A DNA stretch of 64,000 nt, taken from positions 186,001-250,000 of the forward strand of contig NZ_LQOL01000081.1 of NCBI RefSeq assembly GCF_002101555.1, read 5' to 3'. The notes beneath the pieces are model-generated. The model was not told where the DNA came from. It did not search any database and saw only the letters and a program-made list of their open reading frames with translations. A program made the position numbers and the translations under genes. Of the stretch, positions 7,859 through 15,208 are shown piece after piece (the stretch's first letter is position 1; the number at the start of each line of letters is the position of its first letter). The stretch comes from Mycolicibacterium canariasense. GTDB taxonomy: Bacteria; Actinomycetota; Actinomycetes; Mycobacteriales; Mycobacteriaceae.

Positions 7859-8491
7859 CTATTCCGCGAGCTGGAACTCCACCATCGCGCGCAGTGTTTC
7901 GACGGACTCGGTCAGCACCGCCAACCGGTCCGAAGCGGACGGCGCGGCCAGCACCGCGTACCGGTCGGCCTGGCCGATCGGCAACCGGGCAGCCAGTGCA
8001 TACAGACGCTCACCGGCGTCCTGCCCGGGCTCGACCGAGCCGAGCAGCTCCTCACGGGAGGGCAATTCCTGCTGTTTGGCCTCGGCGACCCGCGAAAAGA
8101 CGTCCAGCACAGCGTCTTCCACGTCGGTGATGTCGGAACCGGTGACCGGGTTACCCGGCTCGTCCGGCCAGGGCGCCACCTCGGCCCGGGGATAGGGATC
8201 ATCGCTGAGCCACTGGGTCACCCGTAGTCGTTCGGCCATCTCGGCGCGCAACCGGTACCGGCCACCGCCCTGCTCGGACACCTCGGCGATCCGGGCCAGC
8301 GCGCCGACATCGTTGCGGGCGTCCCCGCCGCCGACCTCACGGCCCGCGGCGATCAACACCACACCGAACGCGCGGTCGGACGCCAGACAATCGGCGATCA
8401 TCGCCGAATACCGGGGTTCGAAGATCCGCAGCGGCAACTGCTCCCCGGGCAGCATCGCCACCTCGAGCGGGAACATGGGCGTCACGGTCAC
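7859..8491 (-). CDS. LON peptidase substrate-binding domain protein
   Basis: 210 residues that match the N-terminal substrate-binding domain of Lon alone: PMFPLEVAMLPGEQLPLRIFEPRY at the start, then GVVLIAAGREVGG, and a helical C-terminal half. No ATPase or protease domain follows, so it is not itself a protease. It corresponds by position to M. tuberculosis Rv0434. The GTG at 8491 overlaps the stop of the upstream lipoprotein gene (GTGA). It is the last gene of a leftward operon that starts with the DUF3263 gene. Confidence 0.85.
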   Translation of the reverse strand: MTVTPMFPLEVAMLPGEQLPLRIFEPRYSAMIADCLASDRAFGVVLIAAGREVGGGDARNDVGALARIAEVSEQGGGRYRLRAEMAERLRVTQWLSDDPYPRAEVAPWPDEPGNPVTGSDITDVEDAVLDVFSRVAEAKQQELPSREELLGSVEPGQDAGERLYALAARLPIGQADRYAVLAAPSASDRLAVLTESVETLRAMVEFQLAE

Positions 8492-8895
8492 CGGAATCCC
8501 TGTCCCGCAACGGCATCGCGGACGAGCGTGGTCTTCGGGGTGAAGGCGCACATCGCGCTGGCCAACCCGAGCCACAGTTCCGGATTCATCTGTACCAGCT
8601 GGTTGTCCTTGCCGATCGCGTCGATCACCTGGCGCTGCTGGGTCTTGTCCATGGTCTGGTAGTCACCGCACGTGGTGGCGGCCAGCCCGGTCGGCGGCGG
8701 TCCGCCCGGTGTCGGGATCGGCAGGCTCGGGAACGACGGAATCGGGATTTGGATGGTCCTGGGCGGGCGTGTGGTGGTGGGTGTTTCGGACACCGTCGCG
8801 GCCGGGTCGGCCATCGGCGTTCCGGTGATCTCCGTGCTGCAGCCCGCCAACGCCAGCGCGGCGAGCACCAGGGCGACGACGGCGCGGACCTTCAC
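8488..8895 (-). CDS. Small lipoprotein with a two-cysteine C-terminal domain
   Basis: 135 residues. A lipoprotein signal peptide ends in LALAGC (lipid-modified Cys about residue 19). A Thr/Pro-rich linker with repeated PIP and PSFPSLPIPTP segments spans about residues 27-68. The C-terminal 65 residues hold two Cys (TTCGDY and SAMCAF) that could form a disulphide, as in small HdeA-like secreted domains; that comparison is tentative. The start overlaps the stop of the glutamate-cysteine ligase-like gene by 4 bases. The function is unknown. Confidence 0.8.
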   Translation of the reverse strand: MKVRAVVALVLAALALAGCSTEITGTPMADPAATVSETPTTTRPPRTIQIPIPSFPSLPIPTPGGPPPTGLAATTCGDYQTMDKTQQRQVIDAIGKDNQLVQMNPELWLGLASAMCAFTPKTTLVRDAVAGQGFR

Positions 8896-10022
8896 AGCAC
8901 CAACTCCCCGATCAACCCGTCGACCACGGCCCGCAGGTCACCGTCGTGTTCCTCGGCCACCCGGCGCTGCCGTTGATACGACCCGCCCCGCCGGTAGATC
9001 GACTCGACCCTGGCCAGCTCGTCGGCGCACCCCAGCGAGGCCGCCACGGGCTGCAGTCGGGTCAGCAGATCGTCGAGGTCATCGGTGACCAACCGCTCGT
9101 TGCTGTCGGCGTCCAGGATGATCTCGGCATCCAGCCCGTACCGCGCGGCGCGCCACTTGTTCTCCTGCACATGCCACGGCGGCATCGTGGGCAGTTGCTC
9201 GCCGGCATCGAGACGCCGGTCCAGGTCCACGATCAGGCTGTGGGTCAGCGCCACCAGCGCACCGAGTTCGGCCAGATTGGACACCCCGTCGAAGATCCGT
9301 ACCTCGATGGTGCCCAGATGCGGCGAGGGCCGGATATCCCACCGGATCTCGTTCATGTGGTCGATGATGCCGGTCTTCTTCTGGTCGTAGACGAATCGTT
9401 CGAAATCCGACCACTTCTGGAAATGGAACGGCAGCCCGGCCGTCGGCAGCTGTTGGAACATCATCGCCCGGTTGCTCGCGTACCCGGTGTCCTCGCCGTC
9501 CCAGTACGGCGAGGACGCCGACAGTGCCAGCAGGTGCGGGTACTGGTTGAGCAGCGAGGTGATGATCGGCATCACCTTGTGCGCCGAAGAGATCCCGACG
9601 TGCACGTGCACACCCCAGATGAGCATCTGGCGGCCCCACCACTGGGTGCGCTTGATCAGTTCGGCATACCGCGCGCCCTCGGTGAGCTGCTGCATCTCCC
9701 ATTCGGCGAACGGGTGGGTGCCCGCGCAGAACAGTTCCATGCCGCGGGCGTGCACGATGCGCTGCACGGTGGTCAACGTGCCGTGCAAATCGTCGATGGC
9801 CTGCGGGACGGTGTCACAGATGCCGGTGACGACCTCGACGGTGTTGCGCAGCAATTCCTTGTGTACGTGCGGGGTTTCGCCCAGCTCTGCGATGACGGCC
9901 GCGGCCTCGTTGGCCAGGTCGCGGGTCACCGGGTCGATGAGGGCGAACTCCCACTCGACACCAAGGGTCGGCCGGGGTGACCCGGCGAAGTCGATCCTGG
10001 ACCTATTCGGCGCCGATGACAC
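8892..10022 (-). CDS. Carboxylate-amine ligase, glutamate-cysteine ligase 2 (YbdK) family
   Basis: 376 residues. The N-terminus has the family pattern TLGVEWEFALIDP with the metal-binding Glu residues. HVHVGI and the EVRIFDGV segments are the other conserved parts of the GCS2 fold. These enzymes form an amide bond between glutamate and an amine using ATP; YbdK-type members have weak gamma-glutamylcysteine ligase activity. Mycobacteria use mycothiol, so the physiological substrate is unclear. The position matches M. tuberculosis Rv0433. The GTG start overlaps the sodC 3' end by 20 bases. Confidence 0.85.
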   Translation of the reverse strand: MSSAPNRSRIDFAGSPRPTLGVEWEFALIDPVTRDLANEAAAVIAELGETPHVHKELLRNTVEVVTGICDTVPQAIDDLHGTLTTVQRIVHARGMELFCAGTHPFAEWEMQQLTEGARYAELIKRTQWWGRQMLIWGVHVHVGISSAHKVMPIITSLLNQYPHLLALSASSPYWDGEDTGYASNRAMMFQQLPTAGLPFHFQKWSDFERFVYDQKKTGIIDHMNEIRWDIRPSPHLGTIEVRIFDGVSNLAELGALVALTHSLIVDLDRRLDAGEQLPTMPPWHVQENKWRAARYGLDAEIILDADSNERLVTDDLDDLLTRLQPVAASLGCADELARVESIYRRGGSYQRQRRVAEEHDGDLRAVVDGLIGELVL

Positions 10023-10677
10023 CGCAAGCTACCCGCTTGCCGGCATCGCCGGTCGCCATGGTGGTCTCATCCGGACCCGGGGTGCCGTTGATCTGCTGGT
10101 AACGCTCGGCAGGAATGTTGGCGAAGTTGTCGGCCTTCTCGTGAATGATGATCGCGGTCTGGGTCCCCGCCAGCAGCTGCTCGGCGGTGAACGCATCCGT
10201 TGTCGTCACGAGCTTGCCGGTGCCGTCGCTGCGCACCTGCAGGGAGGCCAGGTCGCCACTGGCCGGGTGGGCGGTGTGCCCGGGCACCTGCAGATGCCCA
10301 CCGGCGCTGGTGAAGTCGCCCTCACACTTGCCGACCGAGTGGATGTGCAGGCCGTGGAAGCCCGGGGCCAGCTTGCCGGGGGTGGTGGTTTCCACGGTGA
10401 CGGTCGCGAAGCCGTCGGCGAACTCGAAATCGGCGGTGGCGACGGTGGTGCCGTCGGCCAGCTTCAGTTGCGCGCCGAGTTTCTCGCCGTGCGCAGCGGC
10501 TGGGGCCTCGCTGCCCTCGCCGTGGCCGGCCTCGGCCGACGGGGCGGGCGAACCGGTCCAAATCGCCGGGGTGGTCCCGGGCTGAGTGGCAACCGGCTCG
10601 GAGGGCGAGCAAGCAGCGGCGATCGGGACCAGAAAGGCTGCGGCGGCAATGGCACGAAGCGGAGCTGAGATCGGCAT
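10003..10677 (-). CDS. sodC: Copper superoxide dismutase lipoprotein SodC
   Basis: 224 residues. A lipoprotein signal ends in PIAAACS (Cys about 23), followed by a Pro/Thr/Ser-rich linker. The Cu-SOD domain shows GLHIHSVGKCE (two copper His), GGHLQVPGHTAHPASGDL, AIIIHEKADNF and the C-terminal GDAGKRVACGVIG with the second disulphide Cys. The enzyme dismutates superoxide at the cell surface. M. tuberculosis SodC is reported to lack the zinc site, and this sequence has the same short metal loop. It lies in the leftward operon between LytR_C and the GCS2-like ligase. Confidence 0.93.
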   Translation of the reverse strand: MPISAPLRAIAAAAFLVPIAAACSPSEPVATQPGTTPAIWTGSPAPSAEAGHGEGSEAPAAAHGEKLGAQLKLADGTTVATADFEFADGFATVTVETTTPGKLAPGFHGLHIHSVGKCEGDFTSAGGHLQVPGHTAHPASGDLASLQVRSDGTGKLVTTTDAFTAEQLLAGTQTAIIIHEKADNFANIPAERYQQINGTPGPDETTMATGDAGKRVACGVIGAE

Positions 10678-10686
10678 GCCGAGAGC

Positions 10687-11151
10687 CTAGCCGGTGACCG
10701 CCACGATCACGCCTGGCGGTTGCTCGGCGAGTGCGGGCACCCGCGGTTCGACGGGCGCGTCGAGGAGCTTGCCCACCGCCTCGGCGGCTTCCTTCTCCCC
10801 GGGGGCCTCGCCGAAGTACACCGTCGTCGTGGTCACACCATCGAGGGTGAGGTTGCCGGTCTCGGCCACGTTCCACTGCGCGTCACGCAGCTTGGTGGCC
10901 GTGTTCTCGGCGGCGCCGGCCACATCCGAGATGTTGAACACCCGGACGTCGGCCTTCGGCGCGGGTGCCGCCGAGGTGTTGGTGGTCGTGGTGGCGCTGG
11001 TCGTCGCGCTGGCCGAGGTGGAGTCGCTGCCGTCACTGTCGTCGTCGGGGCCCAGATACTGGAATGCCACCAGCAGGAAGACCACGCCGAGGAAGAGCAG
11101 CACCATCACCATGGCGCGCAAGGGCAGCCCGGAGGAGTCACGCTGGTTCAT
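10687..11151 (-). CDS. LytR C-terminal domain membrane protein
   Basis: 154 residues. One N-terminal transmembrane helix (about 14-32, VMVLLFLGVVFLLVAF) is followed by an acidic Asp/Ser and Thr/Ala linker and an extracytoplasmic LytR_C domain (about 68-154, beginning KADVRVFNISDVAG). The LytR-CpsA-Psr catalytic domain is absent. LytR_C-only proteins are common in mycobacterial envelopes; a role with LCP ligases is possible but not shown. It corresponds by position to Rv0431, just downstream of DUF3263 with a 19-base gap. Confidence 0.85.
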   Translation of the reverse strand: MNQRDSSGLPLRAMVMVLLFLGVVFLLVAFQYLGPDDDSDGSDSTSASATTSATTTTNTSAAPAPKADVRVFNISDVAGAAENTATKLRDAQWNVAETGNLTLDGVTTTTVYFGEAPGEKEAAEAVGKLLDAPVEPRVPALAEQPPGVIVAVTG

Positions 11152-11170
11152 CGGAGCCCAGACTAGCGGT

Positions 11171-11479
11171 CTAGGTGACCTCGAACCCGAGCCGCCGGGC
11201 GGCCTTGGCCTTCTGCCGGCTGGCGCGGACCCGGCGCAGCCGCTTGACCAGCATCGGGTCCGCCGCGAGCGCCTCCGGCCGGTCCACCAGCGCGTTGAGC
11301 ACCTGGTAGTAGCGCGACGGGGACAGCCCGAACAGTTCCTTGATGGCTTCTTCCTTGGATCCCGCGTATTTCCACCACTGGCGTTCGAAGGCCAGGATGT
11401 CGTGTTCGCGGCGCGTCAGGCCATCGGCGGGCTCGGAATCATCCCCGGATTGCTCAGTCCGCGCGATAGCGCCGTCCAT
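11171..11479 (-). CDS. DUF3263 domain-containing helix-turn-helix-like protein
   Basis: 102 residues. The central region has the DUF3263 pattern LTRREHDILAFERQWWKYAGSKEEAI then LFGLSPSRYYQVLNALVD, which looks like a sigma-region-4 or HTH-like helical fold. The C-terminus is basic (RLRRVRASRQKAKAARRL). A clear AAGGAG Shine-Dalgarno sequence precedes the ATG at 11479. It is the first gene of the leftward operon and divergent from def; a DNA-binding role is inferred only. It corresponds to Rv0430. Confidence 0.87.
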   Translation of the reverse strand: MDGAIARTEQSGDDSEPADGLTRREHDILAFERQWWKYAGSKEEAIKELFGLSPSRYYQVLNALVDRPEALAADPMLVKRLRRVRASRQKAKAARRLGFEVT

Positions 11480-11595
11480 CTCGCTCCTTGGGCCCTTCCG
11501 ACATGATCTAAAGAATTACAAGACTGTTGTTCGGCGCTCATTCAATCATGGCTGCGGTAATGCGGGCGTGATCGTTACCCGCGAGTCGGCTGACT

Positions 11596-11601
11596 TAAGC
11601 T
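11596..11601 (+). promoter_or_regulatory. -10 element for a probable leaderless def transcript
   Basis: TAAGCT fits the mycobacterial -10 pattern TANNNT and lies 8 bases before the GTG of def. That spacing is typical of leaderless mRNAs, in which transcription begins at the start codon. No Shine-Dalgarno sequence precedes the GTG, which agrees. Confidence 0.4.
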
Positions 11602-11609
11602 TGCCAACC

Positions 11610-12203
11610 GTGGCTGTTGTACCGATTCGCATCGTGGGCGATCCCGTCCTGCACTCCGCGACCACCCCGGTTCCCGTCGGACCTGACGGCACGCTGCCCG
11701 CCGAACTGGCCGAGCTGATCACCGACATGTACGACACCATGGACGCCGCCAACGGGGTTGGCCTGGCCGCCAATCAGATTGGCCGCACCGAGCGCGTGTT
11801 CGTCTATGACTGTGCCGACGAACGCGGCAAGACCCAGCGGCGGCGCGGTGTGGTGGTCAACCCGGTGCTGGAGACCTCGGAGCTGCCCGAGACCATGCCC
11901 GACCCCGACAATGACGACGAAGGGTGCCTTTCGGTGCCGGGCGAGTCGTTCCCGCGGGGCCGCGCCGACTGGGCGCGCGTCACCGGTCTGGACGCCGACG
12001 GCACCCCGATCACCCTGGAGGGCACCGGCCTGTTCGCCCGGATGCTGCAGCACGAGACCGGCCACCTCGACGGTTTCACCTACCTGGACGGGTTGATCGG
12101 CCGGCACGCCCGCGCCGCCAAGCGGATGGTGAAGGCCAACAAGTGGGGTGTCCCCGGTCTGAGCTGGATGCCCGGCGAGGATCCCGACCCGTTCGGCCAC
12201 TGA
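11610..12203 (+). CDS. def: Peptide deformylase
   Basis: 197 residues, the normal length for mycobacterial Def. It carries all three deformylase motifs: GVGLAANQIG, EGCLSVPG and QHETGHLDG (HExxH-type metal site). The enzyme removes the formyl group from nascent proteins. I chose the GTG at 11610 because it gives VAVVPIRIVGDP, the typical start, and a TANNNT -10 lies 8 bases upstream. It is the first gene of a seven-gene coupled rightward operon that includes the Jet genes and xthA. Confidence 0.95.
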   Translation: MAVVPIRIVGDPVLHSATTPVPVGPDGTLPAELAELITDMYDTMDAANGVGLAANQIGRTERVFVYDCADERGKTQRRRGVVVNPVLETSELPETMPDPDNDDEGCLSVPGESFPRGRADWARVTGLDADGTPITLEGTGLFARMLQHETGHLDGFTYLDGLIGRHARAAKRMVKANKWGVPGLSWMPGEDPDPFGH

Positions 12204-12214
12204 TGGCCCGCTAG
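12203..12214 (+). other. Three-codon linker ORF between def and the GNAT gene
   Basis: ATG GCC CGC TAG encodes MAR. Its ATG shares a base with the def stop (TGATG) and its TAG directly abuts the ATG of the GNAT gene. It is the shortest of the linker ORFs seen at operon junctions in this window and may keep translation coupled. It could be chance. Confidence 0.25.
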
Positions 12215-13120
12215 ATGGCGACCGTCGGTGATCGGGTGTCGCTGCGGTATCGCGTGCCCGACGGCCTCGCCGACGTCGTAGGCGAGATCGAAGCTCTCAC
12301 GCCCCTCGTGTCGGTGCGCACCAAGTCCGGTGAGACACACCACATCGTCCCCGGCGATGTGGTGTCGGTGCGCGAACTGTCCCATGTCACGGTGCGCAAT
12401 TCCGAGATCCGCGCGCTGGAACACGCCGCGGCGCTGGCCTGGCCGGGCACCGAGCAGCACTGGCACGACGGCTGGCTGCTGCGCGCCGGTGGCGGCCACA
12501 CCAGCCGCGCCAATTCGGCGGTGCCCCTGTTGTTCGAAGCGGACCTGCGTGCGCTGCCGACGATCGTGGACTGGTATGCCCACCGCGACCTGCCCGCGTG
12601 GCTGGCGCTGCCCGAGCGTCTGCTGCCCGTCAAGACGCCGGGCACCAAACCGACCCGCGTCCTGGTGCGCGATATCACTGCCGACATCACTCCCGAGGAT
12701 GTCCCGGTCCAGGACACCGTGCGCCCCACGCCGGACGCCGCGTGGCTCCGCATCTACGAACGCGCCGTCCCCGTCGATGTGTTGACCGCCGTCGGCACCG
12801 GGGAGGAGACCGGCCAGGTGGCTTTCGCCACCCATTCCGAGGCCGCGGTCGGCCGCGGCGCGGTGACGACGGCGCCGGACGGTACCGTCTGGGCGGGCAT
12901 CTCCTGTGTGCGGGTCACCGAGCATCGGCGGCGCCGCGGTCACGCCCGCACGGTATGTTCGGCACTGCTGGGCTGGGCGGCCGGGCGCGGGGCCACCCGG
13001 GCCTACGTACAGGTGCTCGCCGACAACGAGCCCGCCGCCACGCTGTATCACTCGATGGGTTTCCGCCTGCACCACACGCTGCGGTACCTGCGCGCAGAAA
13101 GCCTCCTTCCCGATGCATGA
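12215..13120 (+). CDS. GNAT family N-acetyltransferase
   Basis: 301 residues. The N-terminal roughly 65 residues form a small beta-rich domain (VGDRVSLRYRVPDG, THHIVPGDVVSV), followed by a linker and a C-terminal GNAT domain. The acetyl-CoA site is marked by the RRRGHARTVCSALL segment, with AYVQVLADNEPAATLYHSMGF as the conserved motif B. It corresponds to Rv0428c next to def and xthA in M. tuberculosis. Its substrate is unknown. The stop overlaps the jetA ATG by 8 bases. Confidence 0.88.
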   Translation: MATVGDRVSLRYRVPDGLADVVGEIEALTPLVSVRTKSGETHHIVPGDVVSVRELSHVTVRNSEIRALEHAAALAWPGTEQHWHDGWLLRAGGGHTSRANSAVPLLFEADLRALPTIVDWYAHRDLPAWLALPERLLPVKTPGTKPTRVLVRDITADITPEDVPVQDTVRPTPDAAWLRIYERAVPVDVLTAVGTGEETGQVAFATHSEAAVGRGAVTTAPDGTVWAGISCVRVTEHRRRRGHARTVCSALLGWAAGRGATRAYVQVLADNEPAATLYHSMGFRLHHTLRYLRAESLLPDA

Positions 13121-14543
13121 GTTACTCCAACTCAACCGCGACGTGCAGTCCACCCGCGCGGTTCGGCTGCTGGCCACCCAGAACCTGGCCATCTACGCCA
13201 CGCTGATGGAGCGGCACCTGCTCGACGGCGTGGTGCCCGAAACCGATCTGGTGGTGCGGCTGGACCGCGACCTGGAGGACCTCGACGAGGTCGAGCAGAC
13301 GGGACTGGCGCTGATCAAGACGTGGGCCAGCCAGGGCTGGCTGCACCGCGTCGTGAAGGGCGACCGCAACGTCTGCTATCTGACCCAGGACGCCCGGCGG
13401 GCGCTGGATTTCGTCCGTGGCATGCGCCGCAACGACACCATCGCGACGGGCGGTTCCATCAACGGGATCGCCTCCCGGCTCAAGCAAGTCGCCGTCCGCG
13501 TCGACAACAATCCGGCACGCATCCGGGCCGGGATCGAAGCCGAGATCGCGGCCCTGCACCGCGAACTCGAGGAACTCGACGCCGGGTTGCGTCCCGAGCC
13601 CGATGTCACCTCGATGTACGACGAAGCGCGTGCCATCGCCCTGCAGATGGAACGGCTGATCACCGATATCGGCTTGTACGGCACCATGATCGAGCAGGCC
13701 ACCGCCGCGCTCGACGACCCGATCGAGACCAACACCGAGTACCGCGACCGGCAGCGGCAGATGTACGCCGACTATCAGCAGGCCTGGGAGTCCGCCGGCC
13801 GGGATTCGCACCGGGCTTTCCTGCGGATGATCAACGACCCCGAGCAGCGGATGGCGTTCGAGGGTGATATCGCCGCGGTGGCCGGCGCCCTGCCCGAACT
13901 GGATCCGGCGCTGCGCAAGGTGATGGCCGGGTTCTTCGAACTGGTCGGGCACCAGATCGACGAGGTGGAACGCATCCAGCAGCGCTGCGCGCAGCGGGTC
14001 AAGCGGTTCACCGCGTTCGGCACGCTGGAACAGAGCCGCGGGATCGCGCGGCAGCTCAACGAGGCCATCGGCGCGGCCCGGGCGCTGCTCAAGGTGTCGC
14101 TGACGGACTCCCGGCTGGACATCGACGTGCCGCTGGCCCGGCACACCATCAGTTCGGTGGGCGCCTTGAGCTTCCGCATCAACGATCTGTCCGCACCGAA
14201 ACCGGCGGCCGTCGCCGAGGGCGACGTGGATCTGTCCACGTTCGCGGCGCTGACCACCCAGGTGGACGCGCCCGCGATGTCGGCGATGATCAACACCGCG
14301 CTGCGCCAGGCCCCGCTGTCCCTGCCCGATGCGGTCTCCATGCTGAACACCCCCTATCTGGGGCACGTGATCGTGCTGTGGTCGTGGGCACTCAAGCAGC
14401 CCGCCGCCGGAGGCGGCAATCCAGACACCGCCCAGACGCCCCAACCGGCGCGCGTCCGGTTCCATTCGCTCGACGGCCGCGACCGCGAGATGGAGGTTCC
14501 GCACCTGATGTTCACCGAACCGATTGCGGGAGTTGCATCGTGA
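13113..14543 (+). CDS. jetA: DUF3375 protein, JetA/MksF-like kleisin of a Wadjet/MksBEF complex
   Basis: 476 residues. The N-terminus matches DUF3375 (LNRDVQSTRAVRLLATQNLAIYATLMERHL, then WLHRVVKGDRNVCYLTQDARRALDFVRGM), a winged-helix region. A long helical middle (about residues 110-330) and a C-terminal winged-helix-like end follow. In Wadjet and MksBEF this is the kleisin that closes the SMC ring. The ATG at 13113 overlaps the GNAT stop by 8 bases, and the stop overlaps the jetB GTG (GTGA). Assignment rests on sequence pattern plus the jetB and jetC neighbours. Confidence 0.85.
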   Translation: MHELLQLNRDVQSTRAVRLLATQNLAIYATLMERHLLDGVVPETDLVVRLDRDLEDLDEVEQTGLALIKTWASQGWLHRVVKGDRNVCYLTQDARRALDFVRGMRRNDTIATGGSINGIASRLKQVAVRVDNNPARIRAGIEAEIAALHRELEELDAGLRPEPDVTSMYDEARAIALQMERLITDIGLYGTMIEQATAALDDPIETNTEYRDRQRQMYADYQQAWESAGRDSHRAFLRMINDPEQRMAFEGDIAAVAGALPELDPALRKVMAGFFELVGHQIDEVERIQQRCAQRVKRFTAFGTLEQSRGIARQLNEAIGAARALLKVSLTDSRLDIDVPLARHTISSVGALSFRINDLSAPKPAAVAEGDVDLSTFAALTTQVDAPAMSAMINTALRQAPLSLPDAVSMLNTPYLGHVIVLWSWALKQPAAGGGNPDTAQTPQPARVRFHSLDGRDREMEVPHLMFTEPIAGVAS

Positions 14544-15208
14544 CCGATAGCCCAGTTGATTTCGCCTCACTGCCCGAGGTCGACCGTGCCGGCCGCGCCG
14601 CGGCGCAGCAGCCGCGCCGTCCCCGCTTCGAGGGTGATGTCAGCGCGATGCCCGACCGTGCCTGCTGGGCGCTGCAGCACCTGCTCACCCGCCGGTACAT
14701 CAGCAACGAATCCGACAGCGATATCTACAGCTGGATCAAGGAGTACCGGGCCGACCTGGCCGTCCGGTTGTCCGAATTGGACCTGCAGTTGCAGATCGCC
14801 GAGGGCGTGGAGATCGCGTTCATCGAGCAGGCCCGGTACGAATCGGCCCGGGGCGTCAAGCTGCTGCGCCGGGAACCGCTGGGCACCTACGACTCCATCC
14901 TGGCTCTGCACCTGGCGCAGATGATGCGCGCCGCCGGTGATGCGAGTTTCGTCATCAGCCGCGACGAGATCCACGGCCTGTTCGCCGGGGTGCTCAACGA
15001 CACCGACCGCGACGCCGTCACCTTCGCGGCGCGCATCGACGCGGCCGTCGCGCGACTGGCCGGGTTGGAGATCCTGCGTAAGACTCGCGACGACGAGGAC
15101 AGCTACACGGTCAGCCCGGTGATCAGCGCCATCATGACGGCCTCGGTGATCACCGAACTACAGCAGCAGTTCGAGGCACTCCTGAAGGGCGGCGCAGGCG
15201 ATGAGTGA
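14540..15208 (+). CDS. jetB: DUF4194 protein, JetB/MksE-like subunit
   Basis: 222 residues. After a short disordered N-terminus comes the DUF4194 pattern: CWALQHLLTRRYISNESDSDIYSWI, then RLSELDLQLQIAEGVEIAFIEQA, and LRREPLGTYDSILALHL. This is the KITE-type dimer of winged helices that binds the kleisin in MksBEF/Wadjet complexes. The GTG at 14540 overlaps the jetA stop by 4 bases and the C-terminus overlaps jetC by 8 bases, so the three subunits are likely made in fixed ratio. Confidence 0.86.
   Translation: MTDSPVDFASLPEVDRAGRAAAQQPRRPRFEGDVSAMPDRACWALQHLLTRRYISNESDSDIYSWIKEYRADLAVRLSELDLQLQIAEGVEIAFIEQARYESARGVKLLRREPLGTYDSILALHLAQMMRAAGDASFVISRDEIHGLFAGVLNDTDRDAVTFAARIDAAVARLAGLEILRKTRDDEDSYTVSPVISAIMTASVITELQQQFEALLKGGAGDE

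Noticed and set aside
12906..13112. Upstream in-frame extension of jetA inside the GNAT gene
   Set aside because: The extension is the shadow of the GNAT acetyl-CoA motif region. The ATG at 13113 begins the DUF3375 pattern and gives an ordinary 8-base overlap.
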